From Paeniglutamicibacter sulfureus (GTDB lineage: Bacteria > Actinomycetota > Actinomycetes > Actinomycetales > Micrococcaceae): a stretch of DNA of 64,000 bases. This document shows positions 9,363 through 16,792 of the stretch, one piece after another. The notes under the pieces were generated by a model. The model was given only the letters and a program-made list of their open reading frames with translations, made no database searches and was not told where the DNA came from. Where the stretch lies: contig NZ_BAAAWO010000001.1 of assembly GCF_039535115.1 (NCBI RefSeq), positions 1,798,001 through 1,862,000 of the forward strand. Direction: 5' to 3'. How positions within the stretch are numbered: the stretch's first letter is position 1; each line of letters opens with the position of its first letter. The translations under genes were made by a program, and so were the position numbers.

Positions 9363-9983
9363 ATGGAGAAGGAAACCTTGTGGCAGCAGCAGGCCCGCCA
9401 AGATCCGAAGCAGGCCAAGAACTACATCGACCGCTTTGCTCAACTGCGCGAATCCGGCGCAGACCTCGACGGCGAGGCGAGGTTCGTTGATGCGTTGCTC
9501 CCGCGGGACGCGCGCGTGCTCGATGCCGGCTGCGGGACCGGGCGGGTGGGCGGGGCGCTTGCCGCTCGCGGACACCGGGTCACCGGAGTGGACCTGGACG
9601 AGGAGCTCTTGGCCGCCGCCCAACGCGATTTCCCCGGCTCCCGGTGGCTGCCCGGTAACCTGGCATCGCTGGACCTGCGGGATGCCTCCGGGACCCGCGA
9701 AACCTTCGACGTGGTCGTCTCCCCCGGAAACGTCCTGGCCTTCGTGGCACCGGGCACCGCCGGCGCCGTGTTGTCGTCGCTGGCCGCGCATCTGGCGCCC
9801 CGCGGCCGACTGGTCGTGGGCTTCTCCCTGCTCAAGGACTACGCCTTCGGAACGTTCGAGGCCGACGTGGCAGCGGCCGGCCTGCGGATCGCTTCCAGCT
9901 TTTCCACCTGGGACATGCGTCCGCTGCGCCCCGACTCGGACTTCGTCGTTGCACTGATGGAGAGCACGCAGACCGTAAACTAG
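9363..9983 (+). CDS. Class I SAM-dependent methyltransferase
   Basis: About 206 aa. The Rossmann methyltransferase motif I is VLDAGCGTGRVGGALA (residues ~44-59), followed by the acidic strand-2 end GVDLDEELL and a motif IV-like FDVVVSPGNVL. The substrate cannot be predicted; small molecules are the most likely acceptors in this family. In-frame ATG 9351 and GTG 9357 lie slightly upstream. I prefer ATG 9363 because of the TATGCT box 7 nt before it and the lack of a ribosome-binding site. The gene stands between purD (divergent) and an asparaginase whose -10 box overlaps this gene's stop codon. Confidence 0.82.
   Translation: MEKETLWQQQARQDPKQAKNYIDRFAQLRESGADLDGEARFVDALLPRDARVLDAGCGTGRVGGALAARGHRVTGVDLDEELLAAAQRDFPGSRWLPGNLASLDLRDASGTRETFDVVVSPGNVLAFVAPGTAGAVLSSLAAHLAPRGRLVVGFSLLKDYAFGTFEADVAAAGLRIASSFSTWDMRPLRPDSDFVVALMESTQTVN
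9976..9981 (+). promoter_or_regulatory. -10 box for leaderless asparaginase mRNA
   Basis: TAAACT ends on the first base of the methyltransferase stop (TAG 9981-9983) and lies 7 nt before the ATG at 9989, the same geometry as the other leaderless starts in this window. Confidence 0.5.
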
Positions 9984-9988
9984 GTCAC

Positions 9989-10996
9989 ATGCCCGAAACG
10001 CTGATTGCCTCCGAAACCGTCGACCTTGTGGTGCTCGAGCGCAACGGCTTCGTTGAATCCCGCCACCGCGGTTCCGCGGTGGTCGTTGATGCCGCGGGCG
10101 AGGTGCTCACCGCGCTGGGAAACCCGAACACCTTGGTGTACCCGCGCTCCGCCCTCAAGCCCTTCCAGGCCCTTGCCTCCATGCAGTGCGGAGTTCCGCT
10201 GCGCGGCGCCCAGGTGGCCCTGGCCTGCGCCAGCCACGTGGGGAGCACTGAACACACCGACGTCGTTGAATCCATGCTGGCCAAGGCCGGCCTGGACGAA
10301 TCCGACCTGCTGTGCCCCGCCGCCTGGCCGGCAGACCCCGAAACACGCGCCGAACGGTTGCGGGCGGGACTTCAGAAGTCGGCGCTGTCGTTCAACTGCT
10401 CGGGCAAGCACGCGGCATTCCTGTGGGCCTGCACGGAAAACGGCTGGGACACCAAGACCTATCTCTCCGCGGACCACCCCCTGCAGCAAAGGGTCATCGA
10501 GGTCATCGAGGATTATGCCGGGGAGAAAATCTCCCACCTGGGCGTGGACGGATGCGGGGCGCCGGTACCGGTCATCTCCCTGGCCGGACTTGCCCGGGCC
10601 GCTTCCAAGCTGGCCCAGGCCCCGGGGAACAAGCATGCCGAGGCGCGGGCGGCAACCATTGCCACGGCAATGCTGGACTACCCGTGGGCGGTCCAGGGAC
10701 ATGGCCTGCCCAACTCCTTGGTGATGGAGGACCTGGGGGTCATCGCCAAGCTCGGCGCCGAGGGCGTGTTGATGCTCGCAGCCCCCAACGGAACGGCCGT
10801 GGCCGTGAAGATGCAGGACGGATCGGGCCGTGGAACCGACCTGCTGGGCCTGACGCTGCTGGCCAACGCCGGCGCCATTACCACCGGCCAACTGGCCGAT
10901 ACCCTGGCCAAGCTGACCCGTCCGGTGCTCGGCGGGGATGCCCCCGTGGGTTCGGTGCGCCTGGCAACCCCGGTCATGGACCTGTTGGATTCCTGA
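9989..10996 (+). CDS. Asparaginase, Rhizobium-etli-type (asparaginase II / ReAV family)
   Basis: 335 aa. Hydrolyses L-asparagine to aspartate and ammonia. It belongs to the thermolabile family related to R. etli ReAV, not the EcAII family. Family features are visible: RSALKPFQ carries the Ser/Lys pair (S54, K57); CASHVG holds the second conserved Ser; NCSGKHA and DGCGAP hold the two Cys and the Lys that bind zinc in ReAV. A second ATP-independent catalytic Lys lies in the C-terminal half (family knowledge, not individually checked). It sits just upstream of a sterol-carrier-like gene, with 6 nt between them, so the two may be co-transcribed. Confidence 0.9.
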   Translation: MPETLIASETVDLVVLERNGFVESRHRGSAVVVDAAGEVLTALGNPNTLVYPRSALKPFQALASMQCGVPLRGAQVALACASHVGSTEHTDVVESMLAKAGLDESDLLCPAAWPADPETRAERLRAGLQKSALSFNCSGKHAAFLWACTENGWDTKTYLSADHPLQQRVIEVIEDYAGEKISHLGVDGCGAPVPVISLAGLARAASKLAQAPGNKHAEARAATIATAMLDYPWAVQGHGLPNSLVMEDLGVIAKLGAEGVLMLAAPNGTAVAVKMQDGSGRGTDLLGLTLLANAGAITTGQLADTLAKLTRPVLGGDAPVGSVRLATPVMDLLDS

Positions 10997-11002
10997 TATC
11001 CC

Positions 11003-11377
11003 GTGGCCATCAAGCGACGCATTGATCCGGCAGAGGGGGCCCGTGCCCTCGGCCGGTGGATCGAGGCCGAAGAAGCGGAAGCCGCGGCGCTGCCCCGCCC
11101 GGTCATAGCCCTGGCCGTGCGCTACACGCTGGAGGAGCTGGCCAGCCGCGCCGAGGGCAACTCCGTGGAGGTGCGCGTTCCGCCGTTCGGGGTGACCCAA
11201 TGCATCGCGGGTCCGCGGCACACCCGCGGCACTCCCCCGAACGTCATCGAGCTTCCCGCCCAGCTCTGGCTGGCGCTGGCCTCCGGCAAGATCGGCTGGG
11301 ACGCGGCGCTGGCCACCGGAAAGGTCTCCGCCTCCGGGTTGCGCGCCGACCTGTCCGCCGAACTGCCCCTGGTTTAG
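11003..11377 (+). CDS. Sterol carrier family protein (SCP2-like), small
   Basis: 124 aa from a GTG start 6 nt after the asparaginase stop. I recognise it as the small actinobacterial protein annotated as sterol carrier family that sits near purF in Micrococcaceae. It has an Ala-rich N-terminal helix, a basic/hydrophobic core (VEVRVPPFGVTQC) and a C-terminal DAALATGKVSASGLRADLS segment resembling the SCP2 end. No signal peptide or membrane helix. A lipid-binding role is a family-level guess; no substrate is known. The family call is moderate because no catalytic motif exists to check. Confidence 0.6.
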   Translation: MAIKRRIDPAEGARALGRWIEAEEAEAAALPRPVIALAVRYTLEELASRAEGNSVEVRVPPFGVTQCIAGPRHTRGTPPNVIELPAQLWLALASGKIGWDAALATGKVSASGLRADLSAELPLV

Positions 11378-11391
11378 TACCCTAGAGGGTA
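11378..11391 (+). promoter_or_regulatory. -10 box / inverted repeat at start of the 108-aa membrane protein
   Basis: TACCCT (11378-11383) lies 7 nt before the ATG at 11391 and is also the left arm of an inverted repeat TACCCT-AG-AGGGTA whose right arm runs into the start codon. It reads as a leaderless -10 box; whether the palindrome binds a regulator is unknown. Confidence 0.45.
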
Positions 11392-11717
11392 TGGAATCCA
11401 GCCAGAACCCCACCAATCCCACCCCCGCCGACGAGCCAGGCACCCAGGTCGAGGTGGAGGTCTACGCGGCGCCAAGGTTCTGGCCGTTCGTGGGCATTGG
11501 CGCCCTGGTGGGCGTCGTCGTTGCCCTCGTGTCCGCGTACACCGGCGAGGAATCGGCGAACTTCACGCGCGCCTCCGTGGCAGGATTCCTGTCCGTCGGC
11601 TTTGCCTTCTTCGGCGTCCTGCTCGCCAGCATCGTATTCCTGGTTGTGGATCGCATCACACGCAAGAAGGCACGTCGCGCGCTTGCCGTGCCGATGGGTG
11701 ATCCAGAACACCGCTAG
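11391..11717 (+). CDS. Small membrane protein, function unknown
   Basis: 108 aa. An N-terminal Pro/Glu-rich soluble stretch (~27 residues) is followed by two predicted membrane helices (FWPFVGIGALVGVVVALVSA and FLSVGFAFFGVLLASIVFLVV) and a basic C-terminus with RKKARR, which predicts an N-in, C-in hairpin. Similar small proteins occur just upstream of purF in related actinobacteria, but I know no function. Leaderless start as described for the promoter. It ends 62 bp before purF. Confidence 0.8.
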   Translation: MESSQNPTNPTPADEPGTQVEVEVYAAPRFWPFVGIGALVGVVVALVSAYTGEESANFTRASVAGFLSVGFAFFGVLLASIVFLVVDRITRKKARRALAVPMGDPEHR

Positions 11718-11779
11718 AACCGTCCCTGTGGGTGACTTCACGCCCCATCGTGCCCCTTGCTCGTGAGAGAATAATTCCT

Positions 11780-13330
11780 ATGGCGCGTGGTGACGGAAAC
11801 CTAAATCATGATCTTTTGCCCAACGAGAAGGGCCCGCAGGATGAATGCGGTGTCTTCGGTGTTTGGGCTCCCGGCGAAGAAGTGGCGAAACTGACCTATT
11901 ACGGTCTGTATGCGCTTCAGCATCGCGGGCAGGAATCGGCCGGATTGGCCACGAGTGACGGACAGCGGATCAATGTCTACAAGGACATGGGTCTGGTCTC
12001 CCAGGTGTTCGACGAGAACACCCTCAATTCCATGCCCGGGCACCTGGCCATTGGCCACTGCCGCTACTCCACAACCGGGGCAAGCCACTGGGCCAACGCC
12101 CAGCCGACGCTCGGCCCCACCGCTGCGGGCACCGTGGCGCTGGCGCACAACGGCAACCTGACCAACTCGGCCGAGCTCATGGAAATGGTCAACGACCTCC
12201 ATGCAGAGTCCGAGGAAAAGGTCCGCGGCGAAATCGCCCAGGGCAACACCACCGACACCGCACTGGTGACGGCACTGCTCAACGGCTCCAACGGCGAAAC
12301 CCTGGAAGAGTCGGCGCTGCGCCTGCTGCCCAAGCTCAGCGGCGCCTTCTGCTTCGTCTTCATGGACGAGCACACCCTCTACGCCGCACGCGACACCTAC
12401 GGCGTACGCCCGCTGGTGCTGGGCCGTCTCGAGCGCGGATGGGTAGTGGCCTCCGAACAGGCAGCCTTGGCCACCGTGGGTGCAAGCTTCATCCGCGAAA
12501 TCGAACCCGGCGAGTTCATCGCCATCGACGCGGAAGGCGTGCGCTCACAGCGTTTCGGCGCCGCCACTCCGGCCGCCTGCGTCTTCGAGTACGTGTACCT
12601 TGCCCGCCCGGATGCCTCGATCAACGGCCGTTCGGTTTACGAGTCCCGCGTGGAAATGGGCCGCCAGCTGGCCCGCGAAAACGCCGCCGAGGCCGACATC
12701 GTCATCCCCGTTCCCGAATCCGGCACCCCTGCCGCCATCGGCTACGCCGAGCAGTCGGGCATCCCCTTCGCCCACGGCTTCGTGAAGAACGCCTACGTGG
12801 GACGAACCTTCATCCAGCCGTCCCAGACGCTGCGCCAGCTCGGCATCAAGCTTAAGCTCAACGCCCTGGAGCCCGTTATCAAGGGCAAGCGCGTTGTCGT
12901 CGTCGATGACTCGATCGTCCGTGGCAACACCCAGCGCGCCGTGGTGCGCATGCTGCGCGAGGCCGGCGCCGCGGAGATCCATGTGAAGATCTCCTCCCCG
13001 CCCATCAAGTGGCCCTGCTTCTACGGCATCGACTTCGCCACCCGCGCCGAGCTCATTGCCAACGGCGCTGCAGTGGACGAGATCAGCCAGTCCATCGGGG
13101 CCGACTCGCTCGCCTACATTTCCGAGGACGGCATGATCGACGCCACCCTCCAAAAACGCGAACGCCTGTGCACCGCATGCTTCACCGGGGACTACCCGAT
13201 CGCATTGCCGGGTTCGGACCGCATCGGCAAGAACCTACTTGAACGAAGCAACCAGGCGGGATGTGAGCCGGGCCCGGATGCCGAATTCGAGTCGGCACTC
13301 ACCGCCGCAGACAAAACACCGCGCAACTAA
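11780..13330 (+). CDS. purF: Amidophosphoribosyltransferase (glutamine PRPP amidotransferase)
   Basis: About 516 aa. Catalyses the first committed step of purine synthesis, PRPP + glutamine to phosphoribosylamine. A 22-residue propeptide precedes Cys23 (QDE-CGVFGVW), which becomes the N-terminal nucleophile after self-cleavage. The Ntn glutaminase domain is followed by a phosphoribosyltransferase domain with the PRPP loop VVVVDDSIVRGNT. Cysteines in AACVFEY, KWPCFYG and RLCTACF match the 4Fe-4S ligands of the B. subtilis-type enzyme. ATG 11780 was chosen by homology of the propeptide (MARGDG) and a GAGAGA just upstream. It is followed 19 nt later by purM. Confidence 0.97.
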   Translation: MARGDGNLNHDLLPNEKGPQDECGVFGVWAPGEEVAKLTYYGLYALQHRGQESAGLATSDGQRINVYKDMGLVSQVFDENTLNSMPGHLAIGHCRYSTTGASHWANAQPTLGPTAAGTVALAHNGNLTNSAELMEMVNDLHAESEEKVRGEIAQGNTTDTALVTALLNGSNGETLEESALRLLPKLSGAFCFVFMDEHTLYAARDTYGVRPLVLGRLERGWVVASEQAALATVGASFIREIEPGEFIAIDAEGVRSQRFGAATPAACVFEYVYLARPDASINGRSVYESRVEMGRQLARENAAEADIVIPVPESGTPAAIGYAEQSGIPFAHGFVKNAYVGRTFIQPSQTLRQLGIKLKLNALEPVIKGKRVVVVDDSIVRGNTQRAVVRMLREAGAAEIHVKISSPPIKWPCFYGIDFATRAELIANGAAVDEISQSIGADSLAYISEDGMIDATLQKRERLCTACFTGDYPIALPGSDRIGKNLLERSNQAGCEPGPDAEFESALTAADKTPRN

Positions 13331-13349
13331 GCAAAGGACAGTTTCAGAG

Positions 13350-14492
13350 ATGACAAGTGCCACCCCTGAGAATTCCGGAATCACCTATGCTTCGGCCGGT
13401 GTCGATGTCGAGGCCGGTGACCGCGCCGTTGAATTGATGAAGGGCGCCATCAAGGCCACCCACAACGCCAACGTCCTGGGCGGGGTGGGGGGCTTCGCAG
13501 GCCTCTACGATGCCTCGAAGTTCCTTTCCTACAAGAAGCCGCTGCTGGCCACCTCCACCGACGGCGTCGGCACCAAGGTCGCCATTGCCCAGGCCATGGA
13601 CATCCACCACACCATCGGCCACGACCTGGTCGGCATGGTCGTCGATGACATCGTCGTCGTGGGTGCCGAACCGCTGTTCATGACCGACTACATTGCCTGC
13701 GGCAAGGTCGTGCCCGAGCGCATCGCCGACATCGTCCGCGGCATCGCCGAAGGTTGCCAGATTGCCGGCACCGCTCTGGTCGGCGGCGAAACCGCCGAGC
13801 ACCCGGGCCTGCTGGGCGAGCACGAATACGATGTCGCCGGTGCCGCCACCGGCATCGTCGAGGCCGACGGCCTGCTCGGCCCGGAACGCGTCAAGGACGG
13901 CGATGTCATCATCGGCATGTCGGCCTCCGGCATCCACTCCAACGGCTACTCGCTGGTGCGCAGCATCGTCGCCCACGCAGGCTGGGCCCTGGATCGCCAC
14001 GTGCCGGAATTCGGCCGCACCCTGGGCGAGGAACTGCTGGAACCGACCCGCATCTACACCATGGACTGCCTGGATTTGGTCCGCGCGTTCAACGTCGACG
14101 GCGCCATCAAGGTGCACGGCTTCAGCCACGTCACCGGCGGCGGCCTGGCCGCCAACCTGGCCCGAGTGCTGCCGCAGGGCCTGATGGCCACCGTGGAACG
14201 CTCCAGCTGGGCACTGCCGGCCGTCTTCAAGGTCATGGCCGAGCTCGGTTCCGTGCCGCAGCCGGACCTGGAGCGCACGCTCAACCTGGGTGTCGGCATG
14301 GTTGCCATCGTCGACGCCGAGATCGCCGACGCGGCACTGGCCCGCCTGAACGCCCGCGGCATGAACTCGTGGGTGATGGGCACCGTTGGCGCGGTGACCG
14401 AGGAAGCCAAGACCGCAGGTCAGGACTACGTCCAGGGTGCCAAGGGTGTTGACGGCGGTGCCGTGCTCATGCGCGGCAACTTCGCCGGCTAA
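13350..14492 (+). CDS. purM: Phosphoribosylformylglycinamidine cyclo-ligase (AIR synthetase)
   Basis: About 380 aa. Closes the imidazole ring of FGAM with ATP to make AIR. Motifs include the ATP/Mg loop STDGVGTKVAIA, the conserved VDDIVVVGAEPLFMTDYI block, and GGETAEHPG. Start ATG 13350 is preceded by TTTCAGAG with weak SD character; the frame is open further upstream, but that sequence is purF shadow. Co-transcribed with purF and followed by a strong hairpin terminator. Confidence 0.97.
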   Translation: MTSATPENSGITYASAGVDVEAGDRAVELMKGAIKATHNANVLGGVGGFAGLYDASKFLSYKKPLLATSTDGVGTKVAIAQAMDIHHTIGHDLVGMVVDDIVVVGAEPLFMTDYIACGKVVPERIADIVRGIAEGCQIAGTALVGGETAEHPGLLGEHEYDVAGAATGIVEADGLLGPERVKDGDVIIGMSASGIHSNGYSLVRSIVAHAGWALDRHVPEFGRTLGEELLEPTRIYTMDCLDLVRAFNVDGAIKVHGFSHVTGGGLAANLARVLPQGLMATVERSSWALPAVFKVMAELGSVPQPDLERTLNLGVGMVAIVDAEIADAALARLNARGMNSWVMGTVGAVTEEAKTAGQDYVQGAKGVDGGAVLMRGNFAG

Positions 14493-14511
14493 CTGCCAGG
14501 AGCCTTGATCC

Positions 14512-14548
14512 GTTGAGGGACCGCGCCCATTGGGCACGGTCCCTCAAC
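14512..14548 (+). terminator. Intrinsic terminator after purM
   Basis: GTTGAGGGACCG (14512-14523) pairs with CGGTCCCTCAAC (14537-14548) around a 13-nt loop, 20 bp past the purM stop. The convergent sirtuin gene ends 50 bp further on, so it may act in both directions. Confidence 0.8.
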
Positions 14549-14596
14549 TGATTAACCGCCCGGGCCGGACACGAGGCTCAAAGGCATGGGCCACGG

Positions 14597-15520
14597 CTAC
14601 ATGGGCCGGCGCACGGCCCCGTCGCCAGATGATTCCAGGACGGCAATGGCCTCGGCGATGTTGCTGCGCCACCTGTAGTCGGCCTTGGAGTCGCCGCGGG
14701 TGGGACCGCCGTTGATCAGGCCGACCGGTTTGCCGGAGCTGCGGGCGTCCAGCAGTAGCTTGTAGCCGCTCATGACGGCAAGCGAAGAGCCGATGACCAG
14801 CAGGGAAGCCGATTGGGCCTCGAGTTCCTTGAGCCGAACCTTGCGCTCGGGTGGGACGTTCTCGCCGAAGTAGACCACATTGGGCTTCAACTTCTTCGAT
14901 CCGCACACCAGGCAACCAATCATGTGGAACTCGGCCACATGGGCCTCGTCGAGGGTCACGTCGCCGTCGGGATTCACCAGCGAGGGATCCAGGTCGATGC
15001 GCTCCAGGTAGCCGGGATTCGCCTCGTGCAGCCTGACATCGAGGTTCTCCCGGTTCTCCAGTGCTCCGCAGTTCAGGCAACTGATCTGTTGCAAGTCACC
15101 GTGAAGGGGGATGACGTTCAGGGAACCCGCGGCCACATGTAGCCCGTCGACGTTTTGCGTGACGATGCCGCTGATTTTTCCCGTTGCTTCCCACTGGGCC
15201 AAGCTGCGGTGGATGGAGTTCGGCGCCGCCTGGGCCATGTGCCTCCAACCCACGAAGCTGCGTGCCCAATACCGGTGCCGGACGCTGGGCTCGTGCAGGA
15301 ATTCCTGGTAGGTCATGGGCCGGTGGCGCAGCAGCGAGCCCTTCGGCCCCCTGTAGTCGGGGATCCCCGAATCGGTGGACACCCCGGCACCGGTGAGCAC
15401 CAGCACGGACCCTGCCTCCAGCATCCTGCGGATGCCGGCGGCGGCAATGGCAGCATCCTGCAACGGGGCATTCTCGCCAACCACGCGTTCGATCGAACGA
15501 ATGGCTGCGCGGTGCGCCAT
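14597..15520 (-). CDS. Sir2-family NAD-dependent protein deacylase
   Basis: About 307 aa. Removes acyl groups from lysines using NAD+. Motifs: GAGVSTDSGIPDYRG (NAD binding), TQNVDGLH with the catalytic His in PLHGD, two CxxC zinc pairs (CLNC and CLVC), and GSSLAV. It is longer than E. coli CobB because of an N-terminal ~30-residue extension and an insertion between the zinc pairs. An ATG at 15550 would add ten residues, but a TAATCT -10-like box sits only 3 nt before it, so ATG 15520 (preceded by GGGA at ~5 nt) fits better. It separates purM from DUF3073, genes that are adjacent in Streptomyces. Confidence 0.92.
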   Translation of the reverse strand: MAHRAAIRSIERVVGENAPLQDAAIAAAGIRRMLEAGSVLVLTGAGVSTDSGIPDYRGPKGSLLRHRPMTYQEFLHEPSVRHRYWARSFVGWRHMAQAAPNSIHRSLAQWEATGKISGIVTQNVDGLHVAAGSLNVIPLHGDLQQISCLNCGALENRENLDVRLHEANPGYLERIDLDPSLVNPDGDVTLDEAHVAEFHMIGCLVCGSKKLKPNVVYFGENVPPERKVRLKELEAQSASLLVIGSSLAVMSGYKLLLDARSSGKPVGLINGGPTRGDSKADYRWRSNIAEAIAVLESSGDGAVRRPM

Positions 15521-15693
15521 CTGGATCCCGAGCCGACCCTCATGAAGCATGTTAGATTACCTCGGCTCCCCGGGCATGGCAAAGGCCGCGGTCACCGACG
15601 CAGTTACTGCGCGGTGGCCACGGCTGCCGTTTTCACGTACTGGAAAAACCATAACCGCCTATTTTCCGACGGTCACTTCAGGGAGTCGGCGCA

Positions 15694-15921
15694 TCAGCTG
15701 ATGCGCCGTTGGTCGTCCTCGTCGTCATCGTCTGCGTACTTGTCTTCGTAATCCGAATAATTGGATTCGTAAGGTACGTCGACAGGGCTTGGTGTCGAGG
15801 TACTGTGACCACGATTCTTTCCAAGCTCGCGTTCCAAGGCGGACAAATCAGTGGCCGGGGAGAAATATTTCATGTCCCTGGCCTGTCGTGTCGCTTTTGC
15901 CTTCTGACGGCCGCGCCCCAT
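15694..15921 (-). CDS. DUF3073 family small protein
   Basis: 75 aa. N-terminal MGRGRQKAKATRQARDMKYFSP is the conserved, very basic block of DUF3073; the C-terminus is strongly acidic with a DDDDEDD run. Function is unknown; the charge pattern suggests nucleic-acid or ribosome association (inference only). SD AAGGGGG lies 7 nt before the ATG. A candidate promoter (TTGAAA, 17 bp, CATATT) lies at complement 15985-16013. In Streptomyces the family is encoded next to purM, and here only the sirtuin intervenes. Confidence 0.9.
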   Translation of the reverse strand: MGRGRQKAKATRQARDMKYFSPATDLSALERELGKNRGHSTSTPSPVDVPYESNYSDYEDKYADDDDEDDQRRIS

Positions 15922-15984
15922 GGCGTGACCCCCTTTTTTCAGTAGATCTGGAGGTGGTCCACCCGTGTCAGGTGGAGGCCCCAG

Positions 15985-16013
15985 AATATGTGACTAATTC
16001 TTTCGTATTTCAA
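15985..16013 (-). promoter_or_regulatory. Candidate promoter for DUF3073
   Basis: On the minus strand TTGAAA (16008-16013) and CATATT (15985-15990) are separated by 17 bp; a TATTCT overlaps the -10. This predicts an untranslated leader of roughly 55 nt. Position relative to the divergent septum-formation gene is consistent. Confidence 0.4.
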
Positions 16014-16064
16014 GGTTAACATGATTCGGCGGCGAGTGCCTGCCCGGAACCTCCGTTCCGCCGG

Positions 16065-16076
16065 TAGAGTATTATT
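16065..16076 (+). promoter_or_regulatory. -10 box before septum-formation gene (possible leaderless TTG)
   Basis: TAGAGT (16065-16070) is followed 6 nt later by a TTG in frame with the downstream protein. An overlapping TATTAT (16070-16075) is an alternative -10. Confidence 0.4.
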
Positions 16077-16712
16077 TTGTCCACCAAGTCGACTGCCAAC
16101 CGCCCGGGAGCTTGCTTGCCTGATCCGCCACAGCCAGAGCCGAGAGCCGCGCTTCCTGCTCTAAGTGCCAAGTCACAGACGCGTTCTTGGTGGCGTGCCC
16201 CGGCCCTTTGGGCGTTGCTCGGCGCACTGGGAATCATGTTGATTGTGATCTACGGGGCCGACAGGTTTTTCGGCCAGGAAGACGCCCCGGAACCGGTTGC
16301 GGAAGTGACGCGAAACGCATCCCCGGGCCTCGACGGGATCATCGCATCCGACGTCCCTGCGGATCAATTCCGGGACGGCGATTGCCTTCAGGGATTTACC
16401 GGCCCGCTCGAACCGTCAACCGTCGTCACCTGCGAGACCGCCCACAACGCACAACTCATCGGGACCTTCACGATCGAAGGGGATGCATTCCCCGGACCCG
16501 AGGCAATCCTTGCGCAATCCGAGGAGCTTTGTAAATCCGTCCCCTTGGATCCGACCAGCCCCCTGGACACCGGCTGGTCCTATCATTTCTCCCGCCCCTC
16601 CGAAGCAACATGGCAGACCGGCGACAGAGCGGTTGCCTGTTTTCTGGCCCTGAACGAGGGAACCGTGCGGGTGTCCATGCTTCCGGCCGAAACCTCCGCC
16701 CTGAACACCTGA
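16077..16712 (+). CDS. Septum formation family membrane protein
   Basis: About 211 aa. A cytosolic Pro-rich N-terminus (~38 aa), one membrane helix (ALWALLGALGIMLIVIYGA), then an extracellular domain with the family pattern GDCL...VVTCETAHNAQLIGTF...ELC...ACFL. The four spaced cysteines probably form disulphides. The family is named after an actinobacterial septum-site protein; its role is not established. No ATG is available before the helix. TTG 16077 is the best-placed start, 6 nt after TAGAGT, but a downstream TTG or GTG cannot be excluded. Divergent from DUF3073. Confidence 0.78.
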   Translation: MSTKSTANRPGACLPDPPQPEPRAALPALSAKSQTRSWWRAPALWALLGALGIMLIVIYGADRFFGQEDAPEPVAEVTRNASPGLDGIIASDVPADQFRDGDCLQGFTGPLEPSTVVTCETAHNAQLIGTFTIEGDAFPGPEAILAQSEELCKSVPLDPTSPLDTGWSYHFSRPSEATWQTGDRAVACFLALNEGTVRVSMLPAETSALNT

Positions 16713-16734
16713 TCCCCCGGGCCTGAAAAGCCTC

Positions 16735-16776
16735 GCCGGTGCCCGGGAGTGGCAACAACCACTCCCGGGCACCGGC
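16735..16776. terminator. Strong bidirectional terminator, septum-formation gene / clpB
   Basis: A perfect 18-bp stem (16735-16752 with 16759-16776; GCCGGTGCCCGGGAGTGG and its complement) with a 6-nt CAACAA loop lies between two convergent genes. Confidence 0.88.
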
Positions 16777-16792
16777 GTGATGCGGTCGGCCG

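Noticed and set aside
15548..15559. TAATCT box as a leaderless promoter for the first sirtuin ATG
   Set aside because: Spacing to that ATG is only 3 nt, too short for transcription to include it; the later ATG was chosen instead.
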